A DNA stretch of 49,474 nt from an uncultured Lachnospiraceae bacterium (GTDB taxonomy: Bacteria; Bacillota; Clostridia; Lachnospirales; Lachnospiraceae). Within the stretch, counting starts at the first letter, position 1. Each line of letters begins with the position of its first letter. The notes under the pieces were generated by a model that did not search any database, had not been told where the DNA came from, and was given only the letters and a program-made list of their open reading frames with translations. Where the stretch lies: positions 1 to 49,474 of the forward strand of contig CAMWUL010000021.1 in assembly GCA_947177445.1 (NCBI GenBank), in the 5' to 3' direction. Positions 25,872 through 34,209 of this stretch are shown piece by piece. Both the position numbers and the translations under genes were made by a program.

Positions 25872-27782
25872 TTAACCTTCCTTTTTTACTACTCCCTGCT
25901 GTTTGACCACCGGCGCCGCCTGGTCCTTCAATTCTTCCTTTTTGGGAATGGTGCCCACCACGTTTTCCGCAAGCCAATCCATTTCCATGATCTCTTCCGG
26001 CATAAGACTTCTCTCCGGATCATCTACCACTACACCCGTCTGGGAATAAAGCACACCGGAGAAGGGGTTAAACTGATCCTCGCTGATGGTAGCCTTCAGC
26101 AGCTCTACCAGGCGTTTTGTGCCTATCGGCAGGTGCTGAGAACAGATCACATCGATGACTCCCGCCGAAATTCCCCACCAATAGTTGATGGCCTTTTCCG
26201 AGGAAGTCTTCTCGTCATGCTTCCAGGTTCCGTCCATGATCGTGCGAATCAGCTGTTCATAAAACTTTCCCCAATGATACAGCGGCATGGCCAGGTTTCT
26301 TGGATGCTCGCCGTCCATATGATAAATACCGAAAAATCTGGATCCCTCCTCGGGAATCACCATATCCCTCCCGGAGATACAGGAGGCTTCCGTGGCTCTG
26401 ATCCGCTCATCAATGTCCACATCCTTTCTGGTAGACCACTCCAGATAAACTCTGGCCCGGGGATTGATCATCTTTGCCCCCAGGGCAAAAGCATTGATGT
26501 TGGCTATGGAGCCATAAATAGGATAATCCGCAATATACATCAGATTATTGTTCTCTGCCATGGCCCCCGCGATGGCTCCCATCAGGAATTTTGCCTCATG
26601 CATCCGCGAATAGTATGTGCGGATATATCGATGAGATGTATTCAAGGAACAGTTGAGGATCCTGACCTCGGGATTGGCAATGGCTGCCTTTAGGCTGGCC
26701 TGAACAAAGGAGGGCGTTGTGGTAAAGATCAGTCCGCAGCCCTGTTTAATGGCATCTGCGATCAGCTCATCCGCATTCTCCTGGGTTGCGTTTTCATAGC
26801 GCACTGTGCTCAGCTCCTCCGGGAAGGTCTGTTCCAGGTAAAGCCTGCCCAGCTCATGGGCATAGGTCCAGGCTGACGTGCCGGGAGTCTTTTCGTAGAT
26901 AAACGCCGCTTTCATCTTGGGAGAGCTCACGGGAAGCAGCAGGCTCAGCAGCGGCTTTTTCTCCTGACTGGGCTCCATCTTCAAATCGATGTCCTGTTCC
27001 TCCTGAAGCAGGGCATACTCCTTCCAGCTCTTGGTAAGCTGCTCCTTCAATTCGTTGGTGGTCATCTTTTCGATGGTCTTGTACCCGTATATGGTAATAA
27101 ATGAGAGGAACGCATCTCCCGGCGTAATCCGGTATTTACTGCCGCCTCTGGACTTATATACCGAGGAGAATGTGGTGTATATGGCGCTGAAGTTCAGCAG
27201 CTCCTCGTCCGTCCACATCTCTCCCGGCTTCTTCCCCACAGCCTCCTGCAGCTTTGCAAAGCTTCCCTCCTGGGAAAACCAGATATAGTTGATGGGTGCA
27301 TACTGATAAAAGTCCATAAACTCATAATAAATCTTATTTTCTTTTTCCTCCGTGCGCTTGGGCACAATACGGATCACATCTCCTGGAATAGACACGGCCT
27401 CAAAAAACTTCATGACGCTGACCCGCTTATTCCCCTCCAGCACATAGAATTTATTCATGTACTCGTATGCCTTAATGGGATCCTGAATTCCCTCCTCCAC
27501 ATGGCTGGTGCTCAAAGAGGACCATTTTGCGGCAAATTCCGAATTTTCCTGTAATATGGGCATAAAATTCCCTGCAAAGGAATTGCTTCTTCCGTCTGTT
27601 TTTGTTCCCACAATCTGGTCGGTAGGAATCTGCACCAGACCCAGAGGCACCTCATAATAGCAGCCCAAAGGCGGCATAATATCATCCAGAACCGCCAGCG
27701 TAGGCCGCTCCCCCCGAAGCATTCTCGCCTGGTAATCCTTTTTTCCCATTTTATATGCTTTTGTATAATCTGCTCTTGACAT
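25872..27782 (-). CDS. ParB-like domain fused to BMP-family (PnrA-like) nucleoside-binding domain
   Basis: 636 residues with no signal peptide or lipobox, so predicted cytosolic although BMP proteins are usually lipoproteins of nucleoside ABC importers. The N-terminal part (about 1-290) contains YVLEGNKRVSVMKF (GNKR at 117-120), resembling the ParB/Srx nuclease-fold motif. From about residue 310 the BMP domain follows (MKAAFIYEKTPGTSAWTYAHELGR, then AKFLMGAIAGAMAE and YPIYGSIANINAFALGA). The ATG at 27782 is chosen for the AGGAGG 11 nt upstream rather than an upstream TTG (27818). No importer genes are near. A sensory or regulatory role with the downstream phosphoesterase is inferred. Similar proteins are seen in other Clostridia, but none I know is characterised. 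Confidence 0.75.
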   Translation of the reverse strand: MSRADYTKAYKMGKKDYQARMLRGERPTLAVLDDIMPPLGCYYEVPLGLVQIPTDQIVGTKTDGRSNSFAGNFMPILQENSEFAAKWSSLSTSHVEEGIQDPIKAYEYMNKFYVLEGNKRVSVMKFFEAVSIPGDVIRIVPKRTEEKENKIYYEFMDFYQYAPINYIWFSQEGSFAKLQEAVGKKPGEMWTDEELLNFSAIYTTFSSVYKSRGGSKYRITPGDAFLSFITIYGYKTIEKMTTNELKEQLTKSWKEYALLQEEQDIDLKMEPSQEKKPLLSLLLPVSSPKMKAAFIYEKTPGTSAWTYAHELGRLYLEQTFPEELSTVRYENATQENADELIADAIKQGCGLIFTTTPSFVQASLKAAIANPEVRILNCSLNTSHRYIRTYYSRMHEAKFLMGAIAGAMAENNNLMYIADYPIYGSIANINAFALGAKMINPRARVYLEWSTRKDVDIDERIRATEASCISGRDMVIPEEGSRFFGIYHMDGEHPRNLAMPLYHWGKFYEQLIRTIMDGTWKHDEKTSSEKAINYWWGISAGVIDVICSQHLPIGTKRLVELLKATISEDQFNPFSGVLYSQTGVVVDDPERSLMPEEIMEMDWLAENVVGTIPKKEELKDQAAPVVKQQGVVKKEG

Positions 27783-27905
27783 ATCGAACCAATCCTCCTG
27801 TCTGTTCCCTTCCGCCAAGCGGCACCGTCCTCCCTTATACCGATCCGCCTGCCTCCGGAAACTGCATTTTCTTCAACAAACTGTTTTCACTTTTTCACGT
27901 TCCTC

Positions 27906-27934
27906 ATTGTACACCATCTGCCCTGCCTATGCAA
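27906..27934 (-). promoter_or_regulatory. Promoter of the BMP-fusion/phosphoesterase operon
   Basis: Minus strand TTGCAT (27929-27934), 17-bp spacer, TACAAT (27906-27911). It lies directly after the terminator of the upstream gene. Confidence 0.7.
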
Positions 27935-27952
27935 TGGTCTTTTATAAGAAAA

Positions 27953-27987
27953 AGGCGGCATTACCCATATTATGAGCAATGCCGCCT
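27953..27987 (-). terminator. Intrinsic terminator of the 28006-28593 gene
   Basis: 10-bp stem AGGCGGCATT/AATGCCGCCT with a 15-nt loop. On the minus strand it is followed by TTTTTCTT, a good U-tract. Confidence 0.85.
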
Positions 27988-28005
27988 GATTAATGCTTCA
28001 GCGCT

Positions 28006-28593
28006 TTATCTGACCAGTCCTTTTTCACTGCGGTGTATCTCTACCAGATAACACTCTTCCGTCTTGCTGTCGAAATAAAAATATGTAGAATACTGATTTC
28101 TCTTGGTGTAATAAACGATCTTGTCCGATGTAAGCTCCCTGCTGGGCTCTCCGAAAAGCGCGATCAGTTCTGCTTTCGTCTTTCCAAAGATCTCTTCACC
28201 TTCATATGTAACCTGAAGCCCTGTAAGATTTCCGTCGTTGTCCCTGGATTTTGCAGAAATCTCAAATATCTCACAGTCAGCGTATTCCACAGATGAACTG
28301 CGGCGGTTTAAAAGGGAAATTCCGCCCATGGAGATATCAAAGTTCTCTCCCCAATAATAGGCGCGCATCTCATAATAGGTTTCTCCCTCCAGCTTGTTGT
28401 GATTGTTTTTCATGTTAAAGCCGGCAGCATTCAGATCCTTCAGCTTCAGGGTTGCCAGATCCAGCTCCGTGCCGTTTAGGCTCAGCTTGGGCGGCTTATC
28501 CTGATTCAGCACATTGACCAGCATGGATAACGCTCCGATGACCACAACGGCCACAACAATAATAACAGGTTTCAAAAATTTCTTTTGATTCAT
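28006..28593 (-). CDS. Membrane-anchored extracytoplasmic protein of unknown function
   Basis: 195 residues. One N-terminal membrane segment (about 7-28, PVIIVVAVVVIGALSMLVNVL), then an outside domain. No known family was recognised. Residues 120-195 contain GKTKAELIALFGEPS followed by a beta-rich YFYFDSKTEECYLVEI, which resembles the SmpA/BamE-like fold of small Firmicute lipoproteins, though this is a guess. ATG at 28593 has GGAGG 10 nt upstream; a short GC-rich hairpin (28612-28626) sits just before that site. Monocistronic, with its own promoter (28679-28707) and terminator. Confidence 0.75.
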   Translation of the reverse strand: MNQKKFLKPVIIVVAVVVIGALSMLVNVLNQDKPPKLSLNGTELDLATLKLKDLNAAGFNMKNNHNKLEGETYYEMRAYYWGENFDISMGGISLLNRRSSSVEYADCEIFEISAKSRDNDGNLTGLQVTYEGEEIFGKTKAELIALFGEPSRELTSDKIVYYTKRNQYSTYFYFDSKTEECYLVEIHRSEKGLVR

Positions 28594-28678
28594 AATAACC
28601 TTACCTCCAGGCCCGCCTGCGGCGGGTATTGATTTCAATATTCAGCAGGAACAGCTCACGCTCCTCCTGCCACAAATG

Positions 28679-28707
28679 ATTATAGCACCGGATTTAAAAA
28701 ATGTATA
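28679..28707 (-). promoter_or_regulatory. Promoter of the 28006-28593 gene
   Basis: Minus strand extended -10 TGCTATAAT (TATAAT at 28679-28684), 17-bp spacer, weak -35 TATACA (28702-28707). Back to back with the sdaAB promoter. Confidence 0.6.
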
Positions 28708-28728
28708 GCCCCTGCCGTAGATTTTTCC

Positions 28729-28757
28729 TTGTATTCTTATCCCGCATGCTATATATT
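28729..28757 (+). promoter_or_regulatory. Promoter of the sdaAB-sdaAA operon
   Basis: TTGTAT (28729-28734), 17-bp spacer, TATATT (28752-28757). The leader contains a GC-rich hairpin GCCGGCA/TGCCGGC (28808-28828) ending 4 nt before the AAGGAG ribosome site. Confidence 0.55.
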
Positions 28758-28843
28758 TAAAGGGACATCCATTAAAGCGCTTCCTTAAAACAATATGTTC
28801 GCGCCAGGCCGGCACAACGACTGCCGGCTGTCAAGGAGACTAT

Positions 28844-29530
28844 ATGAATTCATTCGACATTATCGGGCCTGTGATGGTAGGACCATCCAGTTCTCATACA
28901 GCCGGAGCTGTTAAAATCGGAAATATTGCCGCAAGGCTGCTGGGGGAACCTGTAAAAAAAGCCAAGGTATTTTTCCACGGCTCCTTTTTGTCCACAGGCA
29001 AAGGGCATGGTACGGATCTGGCCTTGATCGCCGGTCTGTTAGGCTTTGCGGTGGACGATCCCCGCATTGCCCAAAGCTTCCGTTGGGCCCGGGAAAGGGG
29101 CATGGAGTACCAGCTGGCCGGCGCGGATCTGGGGGATGTGCATCCCAATTCCGTGAAGCTTGTTCTCACCGGTATCCAGGGCCGTGAAACCACAATTACA
29201 GCTGCTTCCATCGGAGGCGGCGCCATACGGGTGACGGAGATCGACGGGATGCCCGTGAGCTTCTCCGGAGACAGCCCTACCCTGATCGTCCATAACCTGG
29301 ACCAGCCCGGCTGTATGACCGACGTCACCTCCATGCTGGGCCACCGGGCCATCAATATTGCCACCATGCAGCTTCACCGCTCGGAAAGAGGCGGCCATGC
29401 CGTCATGGTGCTGGAATGCGACCAGGAGATCCCCGACAGCGCCATTCGATGGCTGACCCGTCTGGAGGGCATACTGAAGGTAATCTATTTAAGCGCCTCG
29501 GGAGAGGCACAGGCCCCGGCAATGGAGTAA
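28844..29530 (+). CDS. sdaAB: L-serine ammonia-lyase, beta subunit
   Basis: 228-residue small subunit of the oxygen-sensitive iron-sulfur L-serine dehydratase (L-serine to pyruvate and ammonia), the two-subunit Clostridia type. N-terminal catalytic-type half opens with FDIIGPVMVGPSSSHTAGAVKIG, the family signature. Residues about 145-220 form an ACT domain (LIVHNLDQPGCMTDVTSMLG) expected to sense serine. AAGGAG site. It is followed 62 bp later by the alpha subunit, same strand. Confidence 0.95.
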   Translation: MNSFDIIGPVMVGPSSSHTAGAVKIGNIAARLLGEPVKKAKVFFHGSFLSTGKGHGTDLALIAGLLGFAVDDPRIAQSFRWARERGMEYQLAGADLGDVHPNSVKLVLTGIQGRETTITAASIGGGAIRVTEIDGMPVSFSGDSPTLIVHNLDQPGCMTDVTSMLGHRAINIATMQLHRSERGGHAVMVLECDQEIPDSAIRWLTRLEGILKVIYLSASGEAQAPAME

Positions 29531-29592
29531 TATATTCGCAGCAAAAGTGTATTTGAATAATTGAATGCCTCCACGGCAGAATGAGAGGAATT

Positions 29593-30462
29593 ATGTACCA
29601 ATCACTTCAGGACATTCTTAATCTGGAAACTCAGTCGGGCAAACCCTTTTGGGAAATTGTCCGGGACAGAGACTGCAAAGAATTAGAGATCACGGCAGAA
29701 GAAGCCTTCCGCAAAATGGAGCAGATGTATCTGGCTATGGAAGCGGCAGACCGGGACTATGATCCCACCCTGCGCTCTTCCAGCGGCCTGGCCGGTCAGG
29801 ACGGCGAAAAAATTGCCCGGGCCAGGGCCAACGGAAGCCTTCTCTGCGGTCCGTTGCTGGGCCTGGTTATGGAAAAGGCTGTAAAAATGGGAGAATCCAA
29901 CGCCTGTATGCGCCGGATCGTGGCCGCCCCCACCGCCGGCTCCTGCGGAGTGGTTCCTGCCGTGCTCCTGTCCCTGGAACAGGAAAAGGGATATGCCCGG
30001 GAGGAAATGGTAAAAGCCCTTTACGTCTGCGCCGGCATCGGCGGAGTCATCGCCCAGCGGGCCTCCATATCCGGGGCCGCCGGAGGATGTCAGGCCGAAA
30101 TCGGAGCCGCCTCCGCCATGGCGGCAGGAGGCGTGGCTTTCCTGTGCGGCGGCAGCGGCGAAGCCATCTGCCATGCCGCGGCCCTTGCCATGAAAAATCT
30201 GCTGGGACTGGCCTGTGATCCCGTGGGAGGACTTGTAGAGGTTCCCTGTGTCAAAAGAAACGTCTGCGGAGCTGTCAATGCATTGACCAGCGCCGATCTG
30301 GCCATGGCCGGCATCCGAAGCCGAATACCTCCCGACGAGGTCTTCGACGCCATGCGAAGCATCGGACGTCTGCTTCCCGAAGAACTCCGGGAAACCGGCA
30401 GAGGCGGCCTGGCGGCGACTCCCACCGGCATTGCATTCCGAGAAGGCATGGAGACGTTTTGA
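29593..30462 (+). CDS. sdaAA: L-serine ammonia-lyase, alpha subunit
   Basis: 289-residue large subunit holding the [4Fe-4S] cluster. Conserved cysteines appear in APTAGSCGVVP, GAAGGCQAE and LACDPVGGLVEVPCVKRN. The ATG at 29593 is chosen with GAGAGG just upstream; an ATG at 29581 is in frame but has no site. With sdaAB it feeds serine-derived pyruvate into acetyl-CoA, the start of the butyrate route further right. The stop is 20 bp from the convergent carboxypeptidase gene; no clear terminator was seen in that gap. Confidence 0.95.
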   Translation: MYQSLQDILNLETQSGKPFWEIVRDRDCKELEITAEEAFRKMEQMYLAMEAADRDYDPTLRSSSGLAGQDGEKIARARANGSLLCGPLLGLVMEKAVKMGESNACMRRIVAAPTAGSCGVVPAVLLSLEQEKGYAREEMVKALYVCAGIGGVIAQRASISGAAGGCQAEIGAASAMAAGGVAFLCGGSGEAICHAAALAMKNLLGLACDPVGGLVEVPCVKRNVCGAVNALTSADLAMAGIRSRIPPDEVFDAMRSIGRLLPEELRETGRGGLAATPTGIAFREGMETF

Positions 30463-30482
30463 TGCCTGCAGTCGGCTCCGAG

Positions 30483-31634
30483 TCACACATCCGCCGTCAA
30501 ATACCTCTGATACAAGGCCTCCTGATCGGCCAGGCACTGTGCGCTGCTGGAGGCTCCGGCAGTGACACACAGATATTCCCGGCCCTGGCTGTCCACAGCC
30601 AGGCTGGCGGCACAGCTTCCCGATTCCGTCACATAGCCTGTCTTTCCGCAAAGCACCTCTCCGCGGGTATCCTTGTCCTCAATTCTGCGCAGGAACCAGT
30701 TAGAAAGGGGCATCCCCTCGGAATGCACCTCATTAGGGCATGTAACATAGGTGTGAGCAGACAAAACCTCCCGACAGAGAGGATTCTCAGATGCCGCCTT
30801 CAGAATCACCGCAATATCATAGGCGGTGCTGTAATGCTCCGCGTCATAAATTCCCACGCAGTTGGTAAAATGGGTGGTTTCCGACAATCCCATATCCTCC
30901 AGCTTCTGGTTCATCAATGCCACAAAGTCCTCATGGGATCCGGAAATATAAATGGCCAGCGCCAACGCGGCATCCGCACCGGATGAGAGAATCGTCCCGT
31001 AAAACATGTCCCGCACCTTTACGGCCTCCCCTCTCTCAAATCCCACCACACTGCATCCATTGACAAAGCAATAGTCCGTAACCTCCATGGTAATTTCCAG
31101 CGTATCTTCCAGCAGGGAACTGTCCTTCCAATCGTCTCCCTTTAATCCCAATGCCTCAGCCGCCGTCAATACCGTCAATATTTTTGTCATGGAAGCCGGG
31201 TTCATTCTTGTCTGCCCTTCCCTATGAGCCAGTATAGTCCCCTGCTCCACATCGATTACGATTCCATACTGGCTGAGAATACTTTCTCCGAAGCCTTCTG
31301 TATGATCTGCGGCATAAGCGGCAAAGGAAAGCCCGCCATATCCCTCCGGCAAAGGCGGTCCGTAGCTTTCCGTCTGTCTGTTTCCCAGAATATTTTCATC
31401 TGTAAACTCTATCCACCGGTTTCTCTGCACAGTAGAGGCAACGCCCGATTCTCCCTTGGCGTGTGTCCCCTGGGATATCGCAAATACCAGCAGCGCAGCC
31501 GCCGCAGCGCCTGCCCCGGAAATCGCCATCCGCCGGATCCTTTCCACTCTTTTCCTCCGGCGCTTCAGCTCCCGGATTCTGGATTTGCGTCGGCGCTGAT
31601 ACTCTTCTTCCAATCCTCTTACTTCAACTCTCAT
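30483..31634 (-). CDS. D-alanyl-D-alanine carboxypeptidase (peptidase S11)
   Basis: 383 residues. A very basic cytosolic N-terminus (RRRKSRIRELKRRRKR) precedes one membrane anchor (about 37-55). The exported S11 penicillin-binding domain shows SMTK (SxxK), SSGADA at the usual SGN position with Ala in place of Asn, and CGKTG (KTG box). It trims pentapeptide side chains of peptidoglycan. The Ala replacement is a deviation from the textbook S-x-N motif; I believe SGA variants occur in Clostridia, but that is from memory. Last gene of the ybaK-mtnA-cysteine-cluster operon. Confidence 0.87.
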   Translation of the reverse strand: MRVEVRGLEEEYQRRRKSRIRELKRRRKRVERIRRMAISGAGAAAAALLVFAISQGTHAKGESGVASTVQRNRWIEFTDENILGNRQTESYGPPLPEGYGGLSFAAYAADHTEGFGESILSQYGIVIDVEQGTILAHREGQTRMNPASMTKILTVLTAAEALGLKGDDWKDSSLLEDTLEITMEVTDYCFVNGCSVVGFERGEAVKVRDMFYGTILSSGADAALALAIYISGSHEDFVALMNQKLEDMGLSETTHFTNCVGIYDAEHYSTAYDIAVILKAASENPLCREVLSAHTYVTCPNEVHSEGMPLSNWFLRRIEDKDTRGEVLCGKTGYVTESGSCAASLAVDSQGREYLCVTAGASSSAQCLADQEALYQRYLTADV

Positions 31635-31680
31635 CTATTGTTCCCGATTCTTCCATTTTCGTTTGCTATTACTTTTTCCT

Positions 31681-32367
31681 TTATTGCTGTTCCACGCTTG
31701 TGTGCTCCCACAATTCGTCAAACCTGCGTAATCTCTCCTGATACTGCTCATAAAAATCCTGCTCTGTCTCATAAGCCTGGAAATAAAAAATCCTTAACAG
31801 CGCCAAATTCCACTCCCTTGCCTGGGCGCTGTCCTCCTGGCCTGTCACCTGCTTTTCAATCCGGCCCAAAAGCTCATGCCAGCTGCATAAAAATCTGTGT
31901 GCTTCCTGCTGCCGGGGTGTATCGATCCATTTACTCACCTTCACTTTAGACCGATTATTTTCCCTGCACTCATGTACCTGAAGAAAATACTTAAAATCTC
32001 CGTCCTGATAGTATCTCCCCAGGGGGAACAGTCTGCAGATCCCGGGCCGGCTTTCATGAATGGAACAGCGCCCTGACGAATCCAGAAAGCTGCAGCGTTC
32101 ATCCTTTCCTGTCATCCTCAGATTAGGAAGAATACAGCCGTCCACTACATTCAGCTCCACTCTTCCTTCTTCCAAAAGCTCCTGCAGTGTTTTTCCTGTT
32201 CCGGCCTGAAGCCGCCAGATATCACAGGGATCCAGCACAATGGAATTTCCCATTCCCGTACAGCACTGAAAACATCCCCTGCAGCCATGGCAGTCTGCCT
32301 TTACCATATCATTATAACTGTATAACCGTCCATCCGAAATCTCTTCCAGACTGACATTCCGCTTCAT
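31681..32367 (-). CDS. YkgJ-family cysteine-cluster (zinc/iron-binding) protein
   Basis: 228 residues. CHGCRGCFQCC near residue 27, CSFLDSSGRCSIHESRPGICRLFP in the middle and VHECRE after it give the eight-cysteine pattern of the CxxCxxCC family, thought to hold a metal or iron-sulfur cluster. Function unknown. ATG at 32367 has AGGAGA upstream. It starts 11 nt after mtnA, so same operon. Confidence 0.85.
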   Translation of the reverse strand: MKRNVSLEEISDGRLYSYNDMVKADCHGCRGCFQCCTGMGNSIVLDPCDIWRLQAGTGKTLQELLEEGRVELNVVDGCILPNLRMTGKDERCSFLDSSGRCSIHESRPGICRLFPLGRYYQDGDFKYFLQVHECRENNRSKVKVSKWIDTPRQQEAHRFLCSWHELLGRIEKQVTGQEDSAQAREWNLALLRIFYFQAYETEQDFYEQYQERLRRFDELWEHTSVEQQ

Positions 32368-32378
32368 AATCACTTCTC

Positions 32379-33470
32379 CTATCCCTGGATTCTGTGAGAC
32401 ATTATGTTCTTCAGACTTTCCGTATAGGGCGCCCGCGCCACACCATGCTCCGTCACGATCCCCGCGATCAGCTCATGATTCGTCACATCAAAGGCCGGAT
32501 TATAGACCTTGACTCCCTCCGGCGCCATGGGTTCCTTATACCACATATCCGTCACTTCATGAGCCGGACGCTGCTCGATACAGATCTGATCCCCTGTGGC
32601 GGTTTCCATATCAATGGTGGATGTAGGCGCACAGACATATACCGGCACGCCGTAATATTTTGCCACTGCCGCCACAACGGAGGTGCCGATCTTATTGGCA
32701 GCGTCTCCGTTAGCCGCCACTCTGTCACAGCCTACAAACACAGCCTGTACCAGCCCTTGGGCCATGACGCTGGCCGACATATTGTCGCAGATCAGCGTCA
32801 CATCCACCCCGGACGAATACAGCTCAAAGGCCGTCAGCCTGGCTCCCTGAAGCAGAGGTCTGGTCTCATCCGCATAAACCTTAAAATGATACCCTCTCTC
32901 CTGCCCCAGATAGATGGGCGCCGTAGCTGTTCCGTATTTGACTGTTGCAAGCTGTCCTGCGTTACAGTGCGTCAGTATCCCATCCCCGGGCTTCACCAGG
33001 GCGAGACCGTATTCTCCGATTTTTCGGCATACTTCGATATCCTCGTCCCGGATCCGCAGCGCTTCCCTCTGCAGAATTTCCTTCACCTGGGACACCGTCT
33101 TCTTTTCTGCACGGCCTGCCTGCAGCGCCGCCTGTTCCATTCTCTTCAGCGCCCAGGACAGATTTACTGCCGTAGGTCTGGCCGAGTCCAGATACTCCTT
33201 GTACCGGCAAAATTCTCTGTAAAATTCCTCAAAGTCCTCTGTCTCAATATTCTTTGCAAGCACATAGATTCCCATGGCCGCCGCCACTCCGATGGCCGGG
33301 GCTCCCCGAACCTTCAGAAGATAGATGGCGTCCCAGATTTCCTGGGCTGTCCGCAGAGCAATCAGCTCCACCCTGCCCGGCAGTAACGTCTGATTGATAA
33401 TAATTACAGCGTTTCCCTCCTGGTCTAATGCCACCGTATCATAATCCATAATATTTTTCTTTTCCTGCAT
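32379..33470 (-). CDS. mtnA: S-methyl-5-thioribose-1-phosphate isomerase
   Basis: 363 residues, eIF2B-alpha/beta/delta-like fold. The catalytic Cys is in HCNAGQLAT and the Asp in VGCDRVAANGDAANKIGT; KVRGAPAIG is a further family motif. It converts methylthioribose-1-phosphate to methylthioribulose-1-phosphate in methionine salvage. No other salvage genes are adjacent. The paralogous ribose-1,5-bisphosphate isomerase is a less likely alternative. ATG at 33470 with GGGAG 5 nt upstream is chosen over frame starts further out. Confidence 0.9.
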   Translation of the reverse strand: MQEKKNIMDYDTVALDQEGNAVIIINQTLLPGRVELIALRTAQEIWDAIYLLKVRGAPAIGVAAAMGIYVLAKNIETEDFEEFYREFCRYKEYLDSARPTAVNLSWALKRMEQAALQAGRAEKKTVSQVKEILQREALRIRDEDIEVCRKIGEYGLALVKPGDGILTHCNAGQLATVKYGTATAPIYLGQERGYHFKVYADETRPLLQGARLTAFELYSSGVDVTLICDNMSASVMAQGLVQAVFVGCDRVAANGDAANKIGTSVVAAVAKYYGVPVYVCAPTSTIDMETATGDQICIEQRPAHEVTDMWYKEPMAPEGVKVYNPAFDVTNHELIAGIVTEHGVARAPYTESLKNIMSHRIQG

Positions 33471-33519
33471 CTTATCTCCCTTTCTCAAAAAAACATAAGT
33501 ATCCTCTTCAGACTGGCGG

Positions 33520-34005
33520 CTAATGCCGGATGACATCTGCAAATTCCGCCCGGGCAGCCCGGGCCAGATCCTCCGGCGCCAGCTCCAGCTGTGAACCGAT
33601 ACGCCCGCCGCTGACTATGATCTGTTCCTGTCCCTGTGCGGAAGTATCGATCCGGGTTACATAGGATTTTTTCATTCCCACGGCAGTACAGCCTCCCCGG
33701 ATATATCCTGTAACAGTATTGATTTCCTTTACCGGGATCATTTCCACACTTTTTTCCCCGACACTTCTGGCCGCGGCCTTCAGATCCAGCTCCTGGGCAA
33801 TGGGAATTACAAAAACAAAATAATTCCTGCTGTTTCCCACTGTCACCAACGTCTTGAACACCTTTTCGTAAGGCAGTGACAGCATATCTGCAATCTGCAG
33901 AGCATCCACAAATTCATCACATTCGTAGCTCAAATGCCGGAATGGAATCTTCATGGACTCCAGAATCCGCATGGCATTTGTCTTGATCTCCTTCTGCTTC
34001 GCCAA
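33520..34005 (-). CDS. ybaK: Cys-tRNA(Pro)/Cys-tRNA(Cys) deacylase, YbaK/EbsC family
   Basis: 161-residue trans-editing protein that hydrolyses mischarged Cys-tRNA(Pro). The YbaK fold is seen in KTNAMRILESMKIPFRHL, EKVFKTLV, VFVIPIAQELDLKAAAR and GYIRGGCTAVGMKK. The probable start is TTG at 34003-34005 with GGGGG 7 nt upstream; no in-frame ATG precedes the conserved N-terminus. First gene of a four-gene operon (ybaK, mtnA, cysteine-cluster protein, carboxypeptidase) read from the promoter at 34067. Confidence 0.87.
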   Translation of the reverse strand: MAKQKEIKTNAMRILESMKIPFRHLSYECDEFVDALQIADMLSLPYEKVFKTLVTVGNSRNYFVFVIPIAQELDLKAAARSVGEKSVEMIPVKEINTVTGYIRGGCTAVGMKKSYVTRIDTSAQGQEQIIVSGGRIGSQLELAPEDLARAARAEFADVIRH

Positions 34006-34066
34006 AATAATCCCCCGTTCTCTTTTCTGAAAGCGTTCTCCTTTTTCTTTTGACCCTATAGAGTCT

Positions 34067-34095
34067 ATTGTAAGCATAATCACGCTAAAACACAA
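34067..34095 (-). promoter_or_regulatory. Promoter of the ybaK-mtnA operon
   Basis: Minus strand TTGTGT (34090-34095), 17-bp spacer, TACAAT (34067-34072). A near-palindrome GACTCTATAGGGTC (34051-34064) covers the expected start of transcription and could be an operator. Confidence 0.65.
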
Positions 34096-34137
34096 TAAAA
34101 AAATCTGTCCGGCAGGTTTTTGCGAATCCGTATAAAC

Positions 34138-34182
34138 ATGGGAAAAACCCACAGAACCTGCGGTCCTGTGGGTTTTTCCCAT
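34138..34182 (-). terminator. Terminator of the butyrate operon
   Basis: Long stem ATGGGAAAAACCCACAG / CTGTGGGTTTTTCCCAT around an 11-nt loop, 28 bp after the etfA stop. Strong, near-symmetric structure. Confidence 0.85.
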
Positions 34183-34209
34183 TTATTAATTCTTCGGATT
34201 TCGATCCGA

